Origin: Trema orientale
Taxonomy: Eukaryota; Streptophyta; Magnoliopsida; Rosales; Cannabaceae
Assembly: GCA_002914845.1 (NCBI GenBank)
Contig: JXTC01000006.1
Coordinates: 513,457-577,456, forward strand
Direction: 5' to 3'
DNA: 64,000 nucleotides
Both the position numbers and the translations under genes were made by a program. The notes beneath the pieces are model-generated. The model saw nothing but the letters and a program-made list of their open reading frames with translations. It had not been told where the DNA came from and did no database searches. Below, piece after piece: positions 1 to 12,453 of this stretch (position 1 is the first letter of the stretch; every line of letters starts with the position of its first letter).

Positions 1-1000
1 CTCTGATAAATCCTTTTGTCTGGATATGCATAATTTGTTTTTTTCTTTTATTCTTCTCAAATCTGATCTTTATTTTGCGGATTTTATCAGCTAACCTATA
101 TTTGTCAAAATCCAAATCAATGTACTTCTTTAGATAGCTATGAAACTCATTCATATTAACTACACTTTTCATTTTTTCTTCTTGCCAAAGTGAATAAGAT
201 GCTTTAGTTTAACATGCCCGTTCTTTTGGCTCCAAAATCTTTGAAATGGTTGCAATTTGACATTTTCAGTAAAATTAAATGCTTAAATGGAAGAGATTTT
301 TGTTGAGATTAATATGAATATCAAATTACAATAATTTCAGTAGGTTCTGGAGTCAAAAGAACGAGCTTGTCATACTAAAACATTTTCTTCTCTTTAACTA
401 GAAGAAAAAATGTAAATTACCTGTGATTGATTTAATGTGTTTCATGGCTATCTCAAAAAGTATATTGATTTGGTATTCGACAAATATAGGTTGACTGATG
501 AAGTTTGTAAAATGAAAGTCAAGTTTTAGAAGAAGATGAGAAAGAAATTAGTTTTTGCTTTGTTTGATAAAGTTCGTAAAATGAAAATCAAGTTTTAGAA
601 GAAGATGAGAAATTAGTTTTCGCGTTTTTCAACTCTCCAGATAAATTTGGGGTAACAAAATTAGGCTATTACACCAAAATGTTATATGTTAATCAGAAGA
701 TAGTATTAATAATGATTTTGTAGAGCTATTGGAACAAATAAATATTAATAATGATTTTGTAGAGCTATTGGAACAAATAAATATTGATCAGAAGTCTTTA
801 TTGAATTAGCGCTTGTGTTTTTGATATAAGCTACTTTGCAGGCGTAGTTTGTGAAAAAGTGGCAGATTTCGCTTGTACAATATATTCTCAGCCATATGAC
901 TGTTGTACTTGACATTGCCTCATTATCATTAAATAAAGCGCAATTTTTGACAAATTAGGTATGTTTTTATGTATGTTTGTTGTTGTTATATAATCACTTT
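1..1000. repeat. Long inverted-repeat element, copy A (truncated by window start)
   Basis: Positions about 1-270 are the imperfect reverse complement of about 280-600. The left arm's continuation beyond the window would pair with 600-1000. The same sequence recurs at 14144-15625, where both arms are complete. Here the two arms almost touch, and the spacer and inner part of the left arm seen in copy B are missing. No transposase reading frame is visible. This is a foldback or Mutator-like non-autonomous element by structure; the superfamily is not proven. Confidence 0.7.
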
Positions 1001-1049
1001 CATTTAGTTTGGTACCAATAATTAGAGCATCTTCTTTGAACAACAATGT

Positions 1050-1205
1050 GAGAGAGGGAGAGAATTTTGACCGAACACGGTGAGAGAGAGATACCTGAGA
1101 GAGAATATAAAGAGAGATACCTGAGAGAGAACAGAACACGAAGAGACAAAAAGATGTATGAAAGGACATGCAAAGAGAGAGCGGCTTCAGAGACAACACA
1201 AAGAG
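1050..1205. repeat. Purine-rich GAGAGA repeat tail
   Basis: A GA-rich stretch built from degenerate units of the type gagagagaacacgaagagag. It follows the inverted-repeat arm in the same order as at 15660-16080, so it was probably mobilised with that element. The short open frames across it (for example 1067-1261) are repeat artefacts. Confidence 0.6.
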
Positions 1206-1375
1206 TGTTAAGTATAATTTATGCAATTAATATTCACTCTCTAAGCTTAATGTTTTATTAGGTTTTGAGAGCATTTGTGTGTTTTATATTCTTTTTGATG
1301 AAGTTTTAGGTTTATTGAATTCTTGGAAGTATGAACAACTTTTGTTCAAGAGAAGGAAATCTGAGCTTTGTGACA

Positions 1376-2729
1376 ATGGTTGATAACAAGAAGAAACTCA
1401 AAAGTACTTAAGGAAGATAGCCAGATAGAGAGACGGGTGCTGCAGCACCTCCTAATAACTGTTGCAATATCTTTCACCTAAAATTTCTAGCACCCACCAA
1501 TACTAGCGCCATTGCATCAACGCTGCCATTGACGCTTAGAGCTCGAACCATAGGCACTGTAGCTCTACTTTTCGAGCGTTACAACGCTGTTGCTAATGCT
1601 TAGAACCAAAAACATGGGTGCTGCAATGCCCACTATATAGTGCCGCAACGCTTGCCCCCGTATATCCCTTCTAGCTTTTGAGTGCCGCAACGCTCTAAAC
1701 CTAGTGCCATGGTGCTTCCATGTGCTCTGGACAACATAAGCCAAATTTGACATAGCCACCAAAAGGGATATAAATAAATCCTATAGGGTTCCGAGAAAGG
1801 GTGTTGGAGAATGTTCTTAGAGGCTCTTGGCAGCTGCTATCTTGGACAAAGGGAGTTAAAGAATACCATGTGAAGAAATTTTCATTCAACCAAAAAGAGT
1901 TTTTTTTTCATTTTTTTCTTTCATGATATTATTGTTATTTAGCTTGTGTTTATTCTTTTTTATTATGAACTAAGCATTTTATCTAGAGGAATGATGTAAT
2001 CTATACTTCAAACTATGTCTTTATTTTCAATATCAATTTTATGATATTTTTTCATTAGGTTATTTTTGTTATTTTGCTTTTAATGTTTCTCAATTGATTA
2101 GCAACCGTTGGAATGTTTTGATTTCTAGAATCCGGTACTTGAGAGAGAGGATTTTAGAGATATGACTAGAGTAACACAACTTAGATCTTGTAGAGTTTGA
2201 GAAAACCTATGAGTCCTTTGAAGCTTGTTATTAAAAACTATAATACTTAATGAACTCTTATTTTCTCAATTTTGAAGTAGTGAAATTAGAATTTAAGTGT
2301 AATTTTCACCCGGCACTTGAGAGAGGGAATAGTTTTAATTTTGAGTTCTTGCTTATAAGCTAAGAAAATCAATCAAATGATGTTGTTAATTAAAAGACAT
2401 AATGGTTAGTTAGGTGAAGTCAAACCTCTAAAATTCATTTCCATTATTATTTTTCCTTTGCACTTACGATTGCATTGTGACCTTTAATTTTGTATTTTAT
2501 ATTTTCTTTGATTACTTTATATCTACAATTAATTTGAATTGTTTAGATAAAATTAAGATTATCCACTTATGGTAATTAGTAGAATTTCAATATCAATCCA
2601 TGTGGGTATGACAACCTTATTTACTATTTTAGTATAAAATTTGATACCGTGAGTATGACAACCTTATTTACCATTTTACTATAAAATTTGATATCGTGCA
2701 CTTGCAGTATAATTTCGCGAATAAGTTTT
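1376..2729 (+). mobile_element. Ty3-gypsy 5' LTR (Athila/Tat-like), approximate borders
   Basis: The block precedes a decayed tRNA-Asp primer site and a gag start. It contains a TATA-like gatataaataaatcc at about 1767-1780 followed by an R/U5-like transcribed stretch. The left border is estimated because no partner LTR or target duplication is visible. Family knowledge: Athila/Tat LTRs are 1-2 kb and abut a TGGCGCCGTTGCCGGGGA-type site, which fits the layout here. Confidence 0.55.
2604..2697. repeat. 47-bp tandem duplication in the gypsy LTR
   Basis: Two adjacent imperfect copies (2604-2650 and 2651-2697) share the core tatgacaaccttattta followed by an ataaaatttgata stretch. It is a local duplication near the LTR 3' end. 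Confidence 0.8.
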
Positions 2730-2747
2730 TGGCATTGTTAGCAGGGA
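2730..2747 (+). other. Decayed primer-binding site, tRNA-Asp type
   Basis: The sequence tggcattgttagcaggga resembles the tRNA-Asp primer site TGGCGCCGTTGCCGGGGA used by Athila/Tat gypsy elements. Most differences look like loss of CpG or G/C bases, as expected from methylation decay. Confidence 0.65.
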
Positions 2748-2952
2748 TTGCTACTAATATTGTTACCAAGTAATCTTGATTTTAATTTAGACTTTTTATT
2801 CTTTTTACTTATTTTATTCTTGTTGTCATTATTATTTGTTAGGTGTTTTTTCTTTATGGCTTATGCAAAGAGCGCGTAGCTTAGAATTATAGTCATTTGA
2901 TTCCGAGATTGAACGTACTTGTCGAAGACTAAGACAACAAAGAGCTCAAATC

Positions 2953-3246
2953 ATGGTGGAAGAAGCCAACAGCCAACAAGCAAATAATCATCAAGTGAGA
3001 GCCCTACTGAATTACTTTAAGCTCGTTGTCAATAAGAACTATTCAGGAATTCGGAGGCAAAATATCCGCGTCAATAACTTTGAGTTGAAACCTACCCTCA
3101 TTAGCATGGTTCAACAAAATCAATATGGAGATTTGCCTAATGAAGACCCGAATGTGCACCAGGCCATGTTTTTGGACATTTGTAACACCATTAAGATGAA
3201 TGGTATTTCGGAGGATAGTATTACGTTTTCTCCATTTTTTTCCTGA
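2953..3246 (+). pseudogene. gag: gypsy gag N-terminal fragment
   Basis: A 97-residue open frame starts at 2953. Its middle (LKPTLISMVQQNQYGDLP, then EDPN and FLDICNTIKMNGIS) matches the N-terminal part of Athila/Tat-type gag proteins, which package retrotransposon RNA. The conserved continuation (SLRDKA..W, the Retrotrans_gag core) is absent. The frame runs into T-rich non-coding sequence at about 3230, so the element is broken after the first part of gag. Protease, RT, RNase H and integrase do not follow. The next recognisable sequence is an intron and exon of a host-like gene, which suggests the fragment lies in an intron of that gene copy. Confidence 0.8.
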
Positions 3247-3386
3247 AATTTATTGTTCATGTTAAGAATTTTTAGTATTATTAATTTTTTTAATGTGTGC
3301 TTCTGAATGTCAAGAGTAATTCATGATAAGCAAACAGTGGAATATAGATTATGTTATTTCTTTAATTAAATTGAATTGCATTTCAG

Positions 3387-5146
3387 GGGTGGCATTTGTG
3401 TTTGGGCTGCCTCTTACCCTGGAAACGCGGCATGTGTGAGATCTGGTGCTTATCAGAATGATGAGCAAATCGCTGTCATGGAGTCCAGATGGAATATGTC
3501 CACACCAACTTTTTGTGGCTTCAAATCATGTTAAATTGATGTTACTTTATAAATCTAAGCTCATCTGCAATGGATCTTCTCTTGTTTCATATGGATGCGT
3601 TTAATTATAAGTTTTCAATTTCTTCTTTTTAAGACAAGTTTTATTTTTATTATAGCAATGAAACTATCCTTAACATACTAAGAGAAATAATGTCGATGCA
3701 TTTTATTTTCACTTATTTGGTACATGCATTATTTTTTCCATCAAGACAAGTTCTTACTCTTCATCTCCATGTAACTTTTTTTCTTTGTTGAAGATAATTT
3801 TTCATCAATGAGTTTACCATTGCTTCTTATATTTCCTCAACGTGTAGCAACATATCTCGCGTCCGGGTCCTTTGAGAGCTCATCATTTACCATATGGGAA
3901 GTTGCTCAAGGTATTATACTAGAACTGATCCTTTAGCTTGCTGAATATCTAAGTATTAGTTGTTTCTGTAAATTTATTTATTTATTTTTCATGTAATATT
4001 TTATTGGAACCTTCTCTTACCAATCGTTTATCATGACAATTGTGTATGTTGCTTTCTTCTTGTTGTTATTTTCTTTGTTCATTTTTGCATGATAATTTTT
4101 CCCTTTCCATGCACGTCTTTCTTTTCTCGGTAATCTTCGTGAATTCTTATCTATGTGGAGATAAATATCCTATTTTATTGACTAGGAATCACCTGTAGGA
4201 CTGTCCTCTTTTAACTTTTGTATGTAACATACTGTTAGTTTAAGTTGGGAGCATCTTTTAGCTTACTCAATTTCGTCTTTAGCTTGCTGATTTATTTTAT
4301 AAGCTATTAATTGACATTATTTCCATCTTTTTTAATGGATATTAGTTGTTGAATATATTTTTATTTATTTTTATTCATTTTTTTTTAATATATTATGTTA
4401 GTTTTATCATCACAGAAGTGTACAATTTTGTGCTGTCACTCTTGTTGTTTCTGTTTTATGTATATAGCTGAATGCCTATTTTCCCCTCTCTTTTCTGGGT
4501 ATTGTCTCTAATCAATCTTTATTGATTTGAAGAAGGAAGTGAAGGAATGTCTTAAATGAATTTCCGTAAAGGAATATAAGACAACCTAGTTTCCGACTCC
4601 TTCCGTGATATATGTATATATTATATTATGTTGAGAGGGGGAAAAAAAAGCCTCTGGTTTTTTAGCCGAGTTCTCTTGTTTTAGAGTTTAAAACCAGAAC
4701 TTTTTTGACACTCTCCCCTCCCTCTCTATGTTCCGAGAACTTGAAACTAACGCTATCTAGACTCTATTTGTCTGTATGTATGCACAACTATAGTTTTCAT
4801 TTCTGATTGATGAAGTGGTTTTCAAAAAATTCGATATGGTGAGCTTGTTGGTTCATTGCATCATTTTCAGGTGTAGGGACACCAATTCGACGAGGATTAG
4901 GTGGTATATCAATGCTTAAATGGTCACCAACTGGAGATTATTTTTTCTCTGCAAAATTGTATGTTTTCTTTCAATTTTAACTGCATTTTGTGGGGTTTTT
5001 TTCTAGGCCCCTAGTCTTTAATTGACTGCTAGGCAGTTTGTAAGCTTATAAGTGTGCTGCTTTCTTACAGTGATGGTACATTTTTTCTTTGGGAGACAAA
5101 CACATGGACATCTGAGTCATGGTCTTCAACTAGCGACTTTGTCACG
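3387..5146 (+). pseudogene. ALADIN-like WD40 nucleoporin gene fragment, four exons
   Basis: Four exon-like blocks with AG/GT borders lie in order: 3387-about 3535, 3848-3910, 4871-4958 and 5071-5146. They encode GGICVWAASYPGNAACVRSG; then TYLASGSFESSSFTIWEVAQ; then GVGTPIRRGLGGIS leading to WSPTGDYFFSA; then DGTFFLWETNTWTSESWSS. This order and wording are those of plant ALADIN (AAAS homologue), a WD40 protein of the nuclear pore cytoplasmic side. The first block is broken: about 20 residues expected after VRSG are missing, and a short deletion before the SWSPDG motif shifts the frame. The N-terminal and C-terminal exons are absent within the searched flanks. It is best read as a partial gene duplicate or a TE-captured fragment, not a functional gene. 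Recognition is firm; gene-copy status is inference. Confidence 0.85.
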
Positions 5147-6403
5147 GTAAACTGAATTCAAAATTGTTACTTAAATATTTCTTTTTCTTTTGTCTTTGTT
5201 TTTTTGATTGCAATGCTAGGACCATTTTTTGTTTTATTAATAATAAGATTCGGCTTAGTTTTCTTTCCTTTTTTCTTCATTTATACGTTTTATTTTCTTT
5301 TTATTTGCCAAACATTATGGTAATTGTTTCTTTGATATCTGAACTTTGAGTTTGGCGGAAAGTATCAGACAAAAATGATTGGTCTTTTAGTCGGAAGAAT
5401 AGCTATTATACAAACAAGAGGTTGACTACATTGATAAGTGCTGAACAACAAAATTCTCATAACCAATAAAGTAATGGGCCTAAAACCCACATAAAAGGTC
5501 TCTCGGAGTACCACAGCATCTCAAAATCAAAAGCAACAAAAATCAATAAATAATGCCCATGTTTACTAATCTTTAATAGGCCATAGAGAGATAAAAAATA
5601 AGACAAGCGTTTTCTTTTTCAATCCATTTATGTGTTTACTGACGCATTTAGGACACAAATTTTGGGGAATTCCCCACTAGCAAAATTAGGAAGGGATAGC
5701 TCAAGTTTTGATTCTTACTCGTTCCTCTCCAAGCCCTTTTTCTTAACAACTCTTTTCATTAGGGATTAGCAAACAATACCCAATAAGAAAAAATCAAAAA
5801 CAAAATTGAACTACAAAACAGAGAAATGAGCTAACATCACTAGGATGAAAAATGCGTTTGAGGGAGTCATTGACTATCTCCCGCAATGTTGCTACGACAC
5901 CTTTTCTTCCTGTTGTGATTGCTTGGTCAGAGCTGAGCTTCAGACTCGGTGGCGGTACAATCTGATCCAATTGACACCGAACCGAAAACCGTCCCCTACA
6001 TTAACCCCTTAAAAATTTAGAAAAAATTCCATAACACAGAGAAATAAGAACCTATGATGGAGTAAGACTCACCAGAAGTTTTCCATAAGTTTCCTTGGCT
6101 CGATCGTCGGAAAGGTTCTCAACAGTAACTGTAAGATACGAAAGAGTTTAACCACTGAAAGTTCACATATAAAATTATGGGGGGGAGAGAGAGAGAGAGA
6201 GAGGGTTCATATTGAGGTCTCGATTGATTTCGCAAATGGTGATAGAACCGGGATAAAGAAAAGAAGGCACTGATTTTTGTAAAAATTGGTACTTTTGGAG
6301 AAGGGTTTTGAGGTTGTCTGTCTGTTTGGTTGCCAGAAAATTTTGAGAAACAAGGGAAGCTAAGAAGCGACTCAGAAAAAAAAAAAAAATTAGTGGGAAC
6401 TTT
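5147..6403. other. Unassigned region with one possible minus-strand exon
   Basis: Non-coding AT-rich sequence. On the minus strand, 6073-6128 has clean acceptor and donor signals (ttacag before, gtgagt after) and reads VTVENLSDDRAKETYGKLL in one phase. A GC-richer stretch at 5870-5960 lies downstream on that strand. Neither was matched to a family. A (GA)n microsatellite is at about 6183-6203. Exon status is speculative. Confidence 0.25.
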
Positions 6404-6833
6404 TAGGCTATCTTTGGTTGGAAGGAAAAAGGAAGCGGAAGGAAAAAGTTTAAGAAAAAAGTAGAGAGAAACTAAAAAGTTGGATTGTTTGGTAGGTAGG
6501 AAAATGAAAAAGAGGGGAAAAAGGGAGAAAAAAGCATAGAAAAAAAAAACGGTGGGTTCTACACAGATTTTCCTCCCAAAAATAGAGAGAAAAGGGGATG
6601 AAATTTTTTTTTTATTAATATGTTAAAACGAATTTACTAAAATAACTTTATATATTAATTTTATAATTTTAATAATAAGGTAAAATAGTTAATTAAAATA
6701 TACTAGTTTGTTGTCTTTTTTACAAACCAAACAACAGTGAAGGAAAGACATTTTTCTTTCCATCCTACACATTTTCTTTTCCTCCTAATTTTTTCTTTTC
6801 TCCTATTTTCTTTCCTCTCTACCAAATATAGCC
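6404..6833. mobile_element. MITE with aggctatNtttggt terminal repeats
   Basis: The left end aggctatctttggttgg pairs with the right end (complement aggctatatttggtaga). The subterminal parts are purine-rich on the left (ggaaggaaaaagg) and pyrimidine-rich on the right. No coding capacity. Borders are set by the inverted repeats; no clear target duplication was fixed. Confidence 0.65.
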
Positions 6834-6884
6834 TTTGATTTGTAGAGAGATAGAGAAGGGTGGAGTGAGAGGAATGGAGAGAGA

Positions 6885-8115
6885 ACAACAATCCTATGTT
6901 TGGTAGGAGGGAGATGAGAAGGGAAAGGAGGAGTGGAGGGGGGAGGAATCCCTCTGGGCCTACTGCATTATATCCTTCAAAAATAGGGATATTCATGACC
7001 AGTTTAGCTAGTCTAAAACGTCAATCCGTAAATCAAACTGTACGTACGGTTTGACTATTCCACCAAACCATGTTGTTTATATTATTTGTCTCAAATCGGC
7101 CAGACCACACTTATATTTTACAATGCGGTTTGAGCGGTTTCTGTGATGTGAACAATACAAATATCATATCAAATATATTTCGAATAATAATACATAAAGA
7201 GCAATCTTAATATAGTTCAAATATTTAAATAAAAAATAACATACTTAAAGCTTACAATCAAATTGAAAGTTCTAATAATTTCAAACTTAAATTAAATCCA
7301 AATAGAAGTATAAGAGCAATCTTAAATAAATTACAACATAATCTTAAATCTTTCATAAGATATCTTAATAACAGTAGTACATACCATAAGAATAATAAAA
7401 ACTTCAAACTTCAGTTTAAGAAGCTGCGAAGACAAACTTGTATTACATATATAAAAAAAACACACATCATAAATACATGTTACAATAAAAACTACAAAAT
7501 AAGTATACACTACAATATATAATTATTTATAAAACTAATTTATCTGGGCGGTTTAGTTTAAAACCGAGTATATTTTTTCCAATTCGTAAACTAAATCAAA
7601 CCATTTGATTTGCTATTTTTTCAATCAGTCATAGGCCGTAAATGTGTTACAACCATGCGGATTAGTCTGGATTGGCCAGTTTTTATACTTTGGCGGTTAT
7701 TTGAATACTCATATTCTAAAGTTAGAAGGATTAGAGAGGAATGAGATTAAACAAAAATGAATTGATCAATTTATCTTCTAGAATAAATATTTAAAAAATT
7801 ATGAAATAGGTAATATAGTAATTTTATAAATAAGTACTCTCTATCTATTCTACTATTTATTCTTCTCACTGAACAATATAAAGGATTTTTATATTGTTCA
7901 ATTTATCAATTTATCCTCTAGAATAAATATTTAAAAAATTATGAAATAGGTAATATAGTAATTTTATAAATAAGTACTCTCTATCTATTCTACTATTTAT
8001 CCTTCTCACTGAACAATATAAAGGATTTTTATTCTCCTCTCCCTCGATCAGATTCCTCCTCTTTCCTAAACTCTATATCCTTTTTGCTCTCCCTCCCTCC
8101 TACTAAACATAGTCT
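6885..8115. mobile_element. MITE-like element with a nested hAT-like insert
   Basis: The outer ends pair as inverted repeats: ctatgtttggtaggagggag near 6893 and the complement of ctccctcctactaaacatag near 8092. Between them, about 6980-7715 has its own ends (gatattcatgacc and the complement of ggttatttgaatactc), resembling the GGGTGTTCA-type ends of plant hAT MITEs. No transposase frame is present. Confidence 0.5.
7767..8046. repeat. 140-bp tandem duplication
   Basis: Two adjacent, nearly identical copies (7767-7906 and 7907-8046) start caatttatcttctagaataa and end around the aatataaaggattttt stretch. It lies inside the MITE-like element. Confidence 0.9.
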
Positions 8116-8119
8116 AGAG

Positions 8120-9340
8120 ATTTTTCTTTTAGAGATTTTTCAAAAAATATATACATTTCTTTTATTTTTTATTTTTTTTAATTTAGGGAATTCAAAAGAG
8201 AAATTTTACTAAGGACTAGAGATCTTATAGCCTTTTGTTAAGAGTTATTTTTTGCCCCATGACATTTAAAATTCTACTTCAGTACCCCAATTTTTACAAA
8301 TATAGTGGTATTAGTGTGTCATTAAACTACCAAATTAATTTACCTTCCTATCTCTACCTAGCAAGACCTAGGAAACCTAGTAATTACCTAGTATAGTGAC
8401 AAGTAAGGATTGATCACATGAGGATGGTCTAACTAATTAACTACTATTCCTATGGATTAAAGGGGTTGAGAATTAAGACAAAACAAAATAAGAAAATATA
8501 CTATAAAGAAAATAAATAGGTTAAGGTTCATTCACTACCACTAAGCAATCCTATTAATTAATTACCAAATCTTAATAGTTATTCAAGAAAGCTATCAACT
8601 GTAAACAGTCTGCGAACGCATAAGTATTCTTATCTTTCCTTAGATTGTATGTTGACTACACAAATGCTATAGATAAGCTTTTTTCATTAACTAACCTAAA
8701 TAAATAATTTAGAATTAATCGAAAAAAGTATTAAGCTACAAAAGACCTTAGTTTGATCTAGACTATAATTTCACAAACTTGTTATTTGACTTATGTTATG
8801 TTCCTCACTATAGATAACTCATCTAACATTCAAATCAACTATAGTGTTACTACCTATGGATTGAAATATAGCAAACGTCTATCACAAATCCTAGCATTAG
8901 AATCATATCATGAATATCTAGTAGCACTCCTAAACAAACAAGAAATACTTCAATAATCAATATACATAGAAGAATATAGACAACTTTAATTGAATAATTA
9001 ATTATATAAAATCTAGAAAATCAATGAGCATTCATGTCTTAGGGCTTTAAATTCACCCTTAAGCTAATCAAGGGCCTATCCTAGCATGTATATGAGAATG
9101 AATAATAGGAGAATCATGCTAAGAATAAGGAAACAAATAAAAACTAAAAGTAAAAAAGCCAGAAGAATAAAGATGGCTGCAACAACTCCGTAAGCTCTCC
9201 TCATCTCCTCATTCTCTCTAGGTTTTAGAGTTTTTTTGTGGCTTTTCAGTGTTTAAGACTGACTCTCATTTGCTGTAAAGGATCCTATTTATAGGCAATT
9301 AGGTTTGGGCGCCATCTAGGTTAAGTTCCACTCGAAGAAA
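8120..9340 (-). mobile_element. Probable gypsy LTR remnant, minus strand
   Basis: An AT-rich block with a minus-strand TATA-like palindromic box cctatttatagg at 9284-9295, preceded on that strand by a short promoter-like stretch. The layout resembles the minus-strand gypsy LTR at 39267-40642, where ctatttatag occupies a similar place. No primer site or coding region adjoins it. The class is inference. Confidence 0.35.
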
Positions 9341-9377
9341 AGGCAATTAGGTTTAAAACTGTTTTCTGAGAACAAGC

Positions 9378-10176
9378 AAGGTTGTTTGGCATTGTTCTCT
9401 GAGAACAGTTTTTAAAAACAGAGTTAAAAAAAACAGAAAATTCAAAGAACAACAAAATGTTGTTTTCAAGGTGTTTTCTTAACTTTTTCTTTTTAAAAAA
9501 AATAAAATTTTTTTATGACTTTCGTATACACATTTTTTCGTAACTTTCTCTCTCACCACTTTCTCTCTCCTCGCTTTCTCTCTCTTCATTATCTTAATCA
9601 TTATTCTCTCTTATTACTTTCTCTCTCCTTATTCTCTCTCATTATTTTCTCTCCTTATTTATTCCATCACTTTCTCTCTTATCATTTTCTATCCCTTTAT
9701 TTTTTTTAATCATATTATCTCTCCTCATTCTCTATTGCTACTTTGTTTTTTATAACTTTTTTTATCTTTATTTTCTATTCTCATGTATTATTATTACTTT
9801 CTCTCTTTTGATTGTTTTTATTAGTTTTTTTTTCTTTTATCTTTCTCAACACTTTTTATTTCCCTATTCTCTCTTATCACTTTCTCTCTCATTATTATCC
9901 TTCATTATCTTTTCTCTTGTGACTTTCTCTCTCCTCATTCTTTTACTTGAATTTATCTCTGGTTACTAGCTCTTGACCTTTTCTCTCTAAATATTTTTTT
10001 TATAATACAAATATGATTTTTTATATTCATATAATTTTTTTCTTTAAAAAATGGTTCTAGAAAATATTTGCCAAATACTCATTGTTTTCTGAAAACATTA
10101 TAAAACAATTTTTGTTCTCATTTCTGAAAACACAACTCTGAAAAGAGAAAACAAAAAACAATGCTAAACATGCCCA
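9378..10176. mobile_element. Terminal-inverted-repeat element with pyrimidine-rich core
   Basis: The left end gttgtttggcattgttctctgag pairs imperfectly with the right end (complement of aacaatgctaaacatgccc). The core, about 9540-9960, is a degenerate CTCTCT/ATTACTTTCTCTC repeat that yields a false open frame at 9515-9709. Probably a non-autonomous DNA transposon. Confidence 0.5.
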
Positions 10177-10922
10177 TAGTCTGTCTTGACTCTAGATTAT
10201 ATTCATAAAGATCAGTAAAATCCATCTTAGAAAAAGATTTAATTTTCTGTCTTACTTAAGGTAAATATTCCCCAATGTTGTTCCTTGGTTATAATTTGGA
10301 TGTATTATTTGATAGCCTTGTTGCCCTTTTTCAAAGTATGCTAAATATCTACACGTATATTCTATTAAATGAGAGTGCAAGCAAGAAGAATTTTCACAAT
10401 TGCAGTTCTTATGGCCTCTTTTGGTATGTTTGAATCTTTTAGCTTCTTTAAAACTGTTGTGGCAACTCTTGATTGCATCTAGGTATGTTGTCTTTTGATC
10501 TTCAATTTGCTTCTTTTATTTTTCATTTTTTAGGTGGAAGAGACCACAAAACAAGCTTCAATTCTTAAATCATAACTTGAACAAATAGGAATTCTTTTTT
10601 TTTTTCTAAAGGATACTTCTCTTGCAAAGTTATAATATCAAAATCCAAAATGCTGGCATGCTTTTATTTCACAACTAACATCACTATCTTTATTTCACTA
10701 ATGAAATTATAGCTTTTGTTTCATAAGTATACATTACAATTGTTTCGTGTTTGTTGTTTATTTTTTACATGGGCCATTGTCAATCTGAGATTACATATGA
10801 ACTTGACTACCACAAAATTCCCTTTAAAAAAGAGAAAACGGGGTGAATATTGAAACACGACGTTTTTCGACAAACACGTCGTCTAATATACTGCAAAAAC
10901 ACGGGCGACCATTTTCAGAAAA

Positions 10923-10923
10923 N
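10923..10923. other. Single N (also at 27768, 55685, 61371, 62255)
   Basis: Isolated N bases act as gap markers. At 27768 about 60 bp present in the sister units are missing; at 55685 gag jumps to leader sequence; at 62255 a CACTA end jumps to an LTR. Confidence 0.8.
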
Positions 10924-12043
10924 GGGGTTAGGGCAGAGCTCCTATTTGAAGGGAGGGCAAAATCGACCAATAATCGGTCTGGGTAAAGGTGAGGATGAGG
11001 GATTTGGGAATGGATTTTACGAATCTTATACTTCTTTATTTCTCTGCTCTCTTTCGATTTTTATTTTAAATGCATATATTTATACATGTTTACTTCAATT
11101 CTTTTGCAGATGGTATTAAGTTTAAATTTGGGATTAACGATTTCAAATGAGTGTATTAGTTAAAATGGGAGATCCTTGCTCATATTTTTCTTTGTCTGCA
11201 TCCCATTTTGGGTCTTATTATATGGTTATGATTCTGCTCATTTTTGGCTTATTGTTTGTTTTACCTACTTTATTGTTCTTTGATTTGTGTAAGAGAAGTT
11301 GAGGATTGACGTTTTGATTTCAAAAGTCGAGGCATCTTTTTTTAAGTTAATTATCTCTTCAGCATATTATAAACTTGGATACCATAGTTTTTGAGGTCCT
11401 TTCCAGTAATTCATTATGATGCTTATTTCTCTATGGCTAAAAGACTACAAATACATGCCATATACAAATGAATATTAACTTCTATTTGACTTCTTGATGA
11501 AAAGGAAAATGATTGGATGATATTGAGATTATAAGACTATTTCTAGACAGTTGAAGTTTCTTATGAAGTATACAGGAGTATTCAATTGGGGGGGTTATGT
11601 GTGAAAGGAGAATTGGAGTCAAGTGGGAGTGTGTGTCGGATGGTGTAGTACGAAGAAAATGATGATGATGATGTGAAGTTAGGGTGGTGCATGTGATGGA
11701 TGAGAATATATGTTTGTTTTATTAAAACAGTGATGAGTGTTGCAGGGAGTTAAGGACTTGTAGATATAGGATAGACTAGCTTTTTGAGAAGGTAACGGTA
11801 AGGAAGTGTTTTTTTTTTTTTTTTTTTTCCTTTTATTGATTGTTTTTTTCAGAACTTTTCTAGAGTACTCTAGTTTACAATTAAGACGCACATGAATATC
11901 TTATATCATTTGTTTAAGTTCTAGACTTCTCTGGTAGAGTCAAGAAATTAGCATCATATGCTCTCAAGATTTTTATGCATGTAAATATGAAATGCAAGAT
12001 TGTTCATTGACTATTGTTATATCATTGTTTGAATGGGTTGTTA

Positions 12044-12179
12044 TCACCATCTTTGATTTGTTTCCACGTACTCGTGGTCAGTATGAAATTTTAACGAAGA
12101 TTGTGATTTCATCACCATCTTTGATTTGTTTCCATGTACTCGTGGTCAATATGAAATTTTAACGAAGATCGTGATTTCT
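12044..12179. repeat. 68-bp tandem duplication
   Basis: Copies 12044-12111 and 12112-12179 start tcaccatctttgatttgttt and differ at only a few positions. Confidence 0.9.
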
Positions 12180-12312
12180 TTGTTGGACAAAAGGCCCTTA
12201 TTTTTGTTCATTCAATGGGTGAGTCCACATATTTTACTTTCTTTAGAACCTTGATTAATTTTTCAGTAGGATGTTGTACAAGTTCGTTTTTATTTTATTC
12301 TCTCTGTATTAC

Positions 12313-12453
12313 TTTCTGATGTTATGAATTAACATGTGACTGTAGTTTTGTATTCCTTTTGATTGTGTAACTCATTGTTTTTTCTGATGTTATGAATTAA
12401 GATGTGACTGTATGATGTTTTGTATTCCTTTTGATTGTGTAACTCATTGTTTT
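12313..12453. repeat. About 70-bp tandem duplication
   Basis: Copies start at 12313 and 12381, both with tttctgatgttatgaattaa, and end at ttgtgtaactcattgttttt. A second local duplication within 300 bp of the one at 12044. Confidence 0.9.

Noticed and set aside
888..1261. Overlapping open frames on both strands
   Set aside because: They arise from the inverted-repeat arm and the GA-rich tail; no domain and no conservation of protein over DNA.
5830..6130. Minus-strand gene with exons at 6073-6128 and about 5870-5960
   Set aside because: Splice signals are good, but the two pieces do not join in a clear open frame and no family was recognised; kept only as a low-confidence note.
9515..9709. 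Serine/leucine-rich 64-codon frame
   Set aside because: It is a CTCTCT microsatellite translation inside a transposon.
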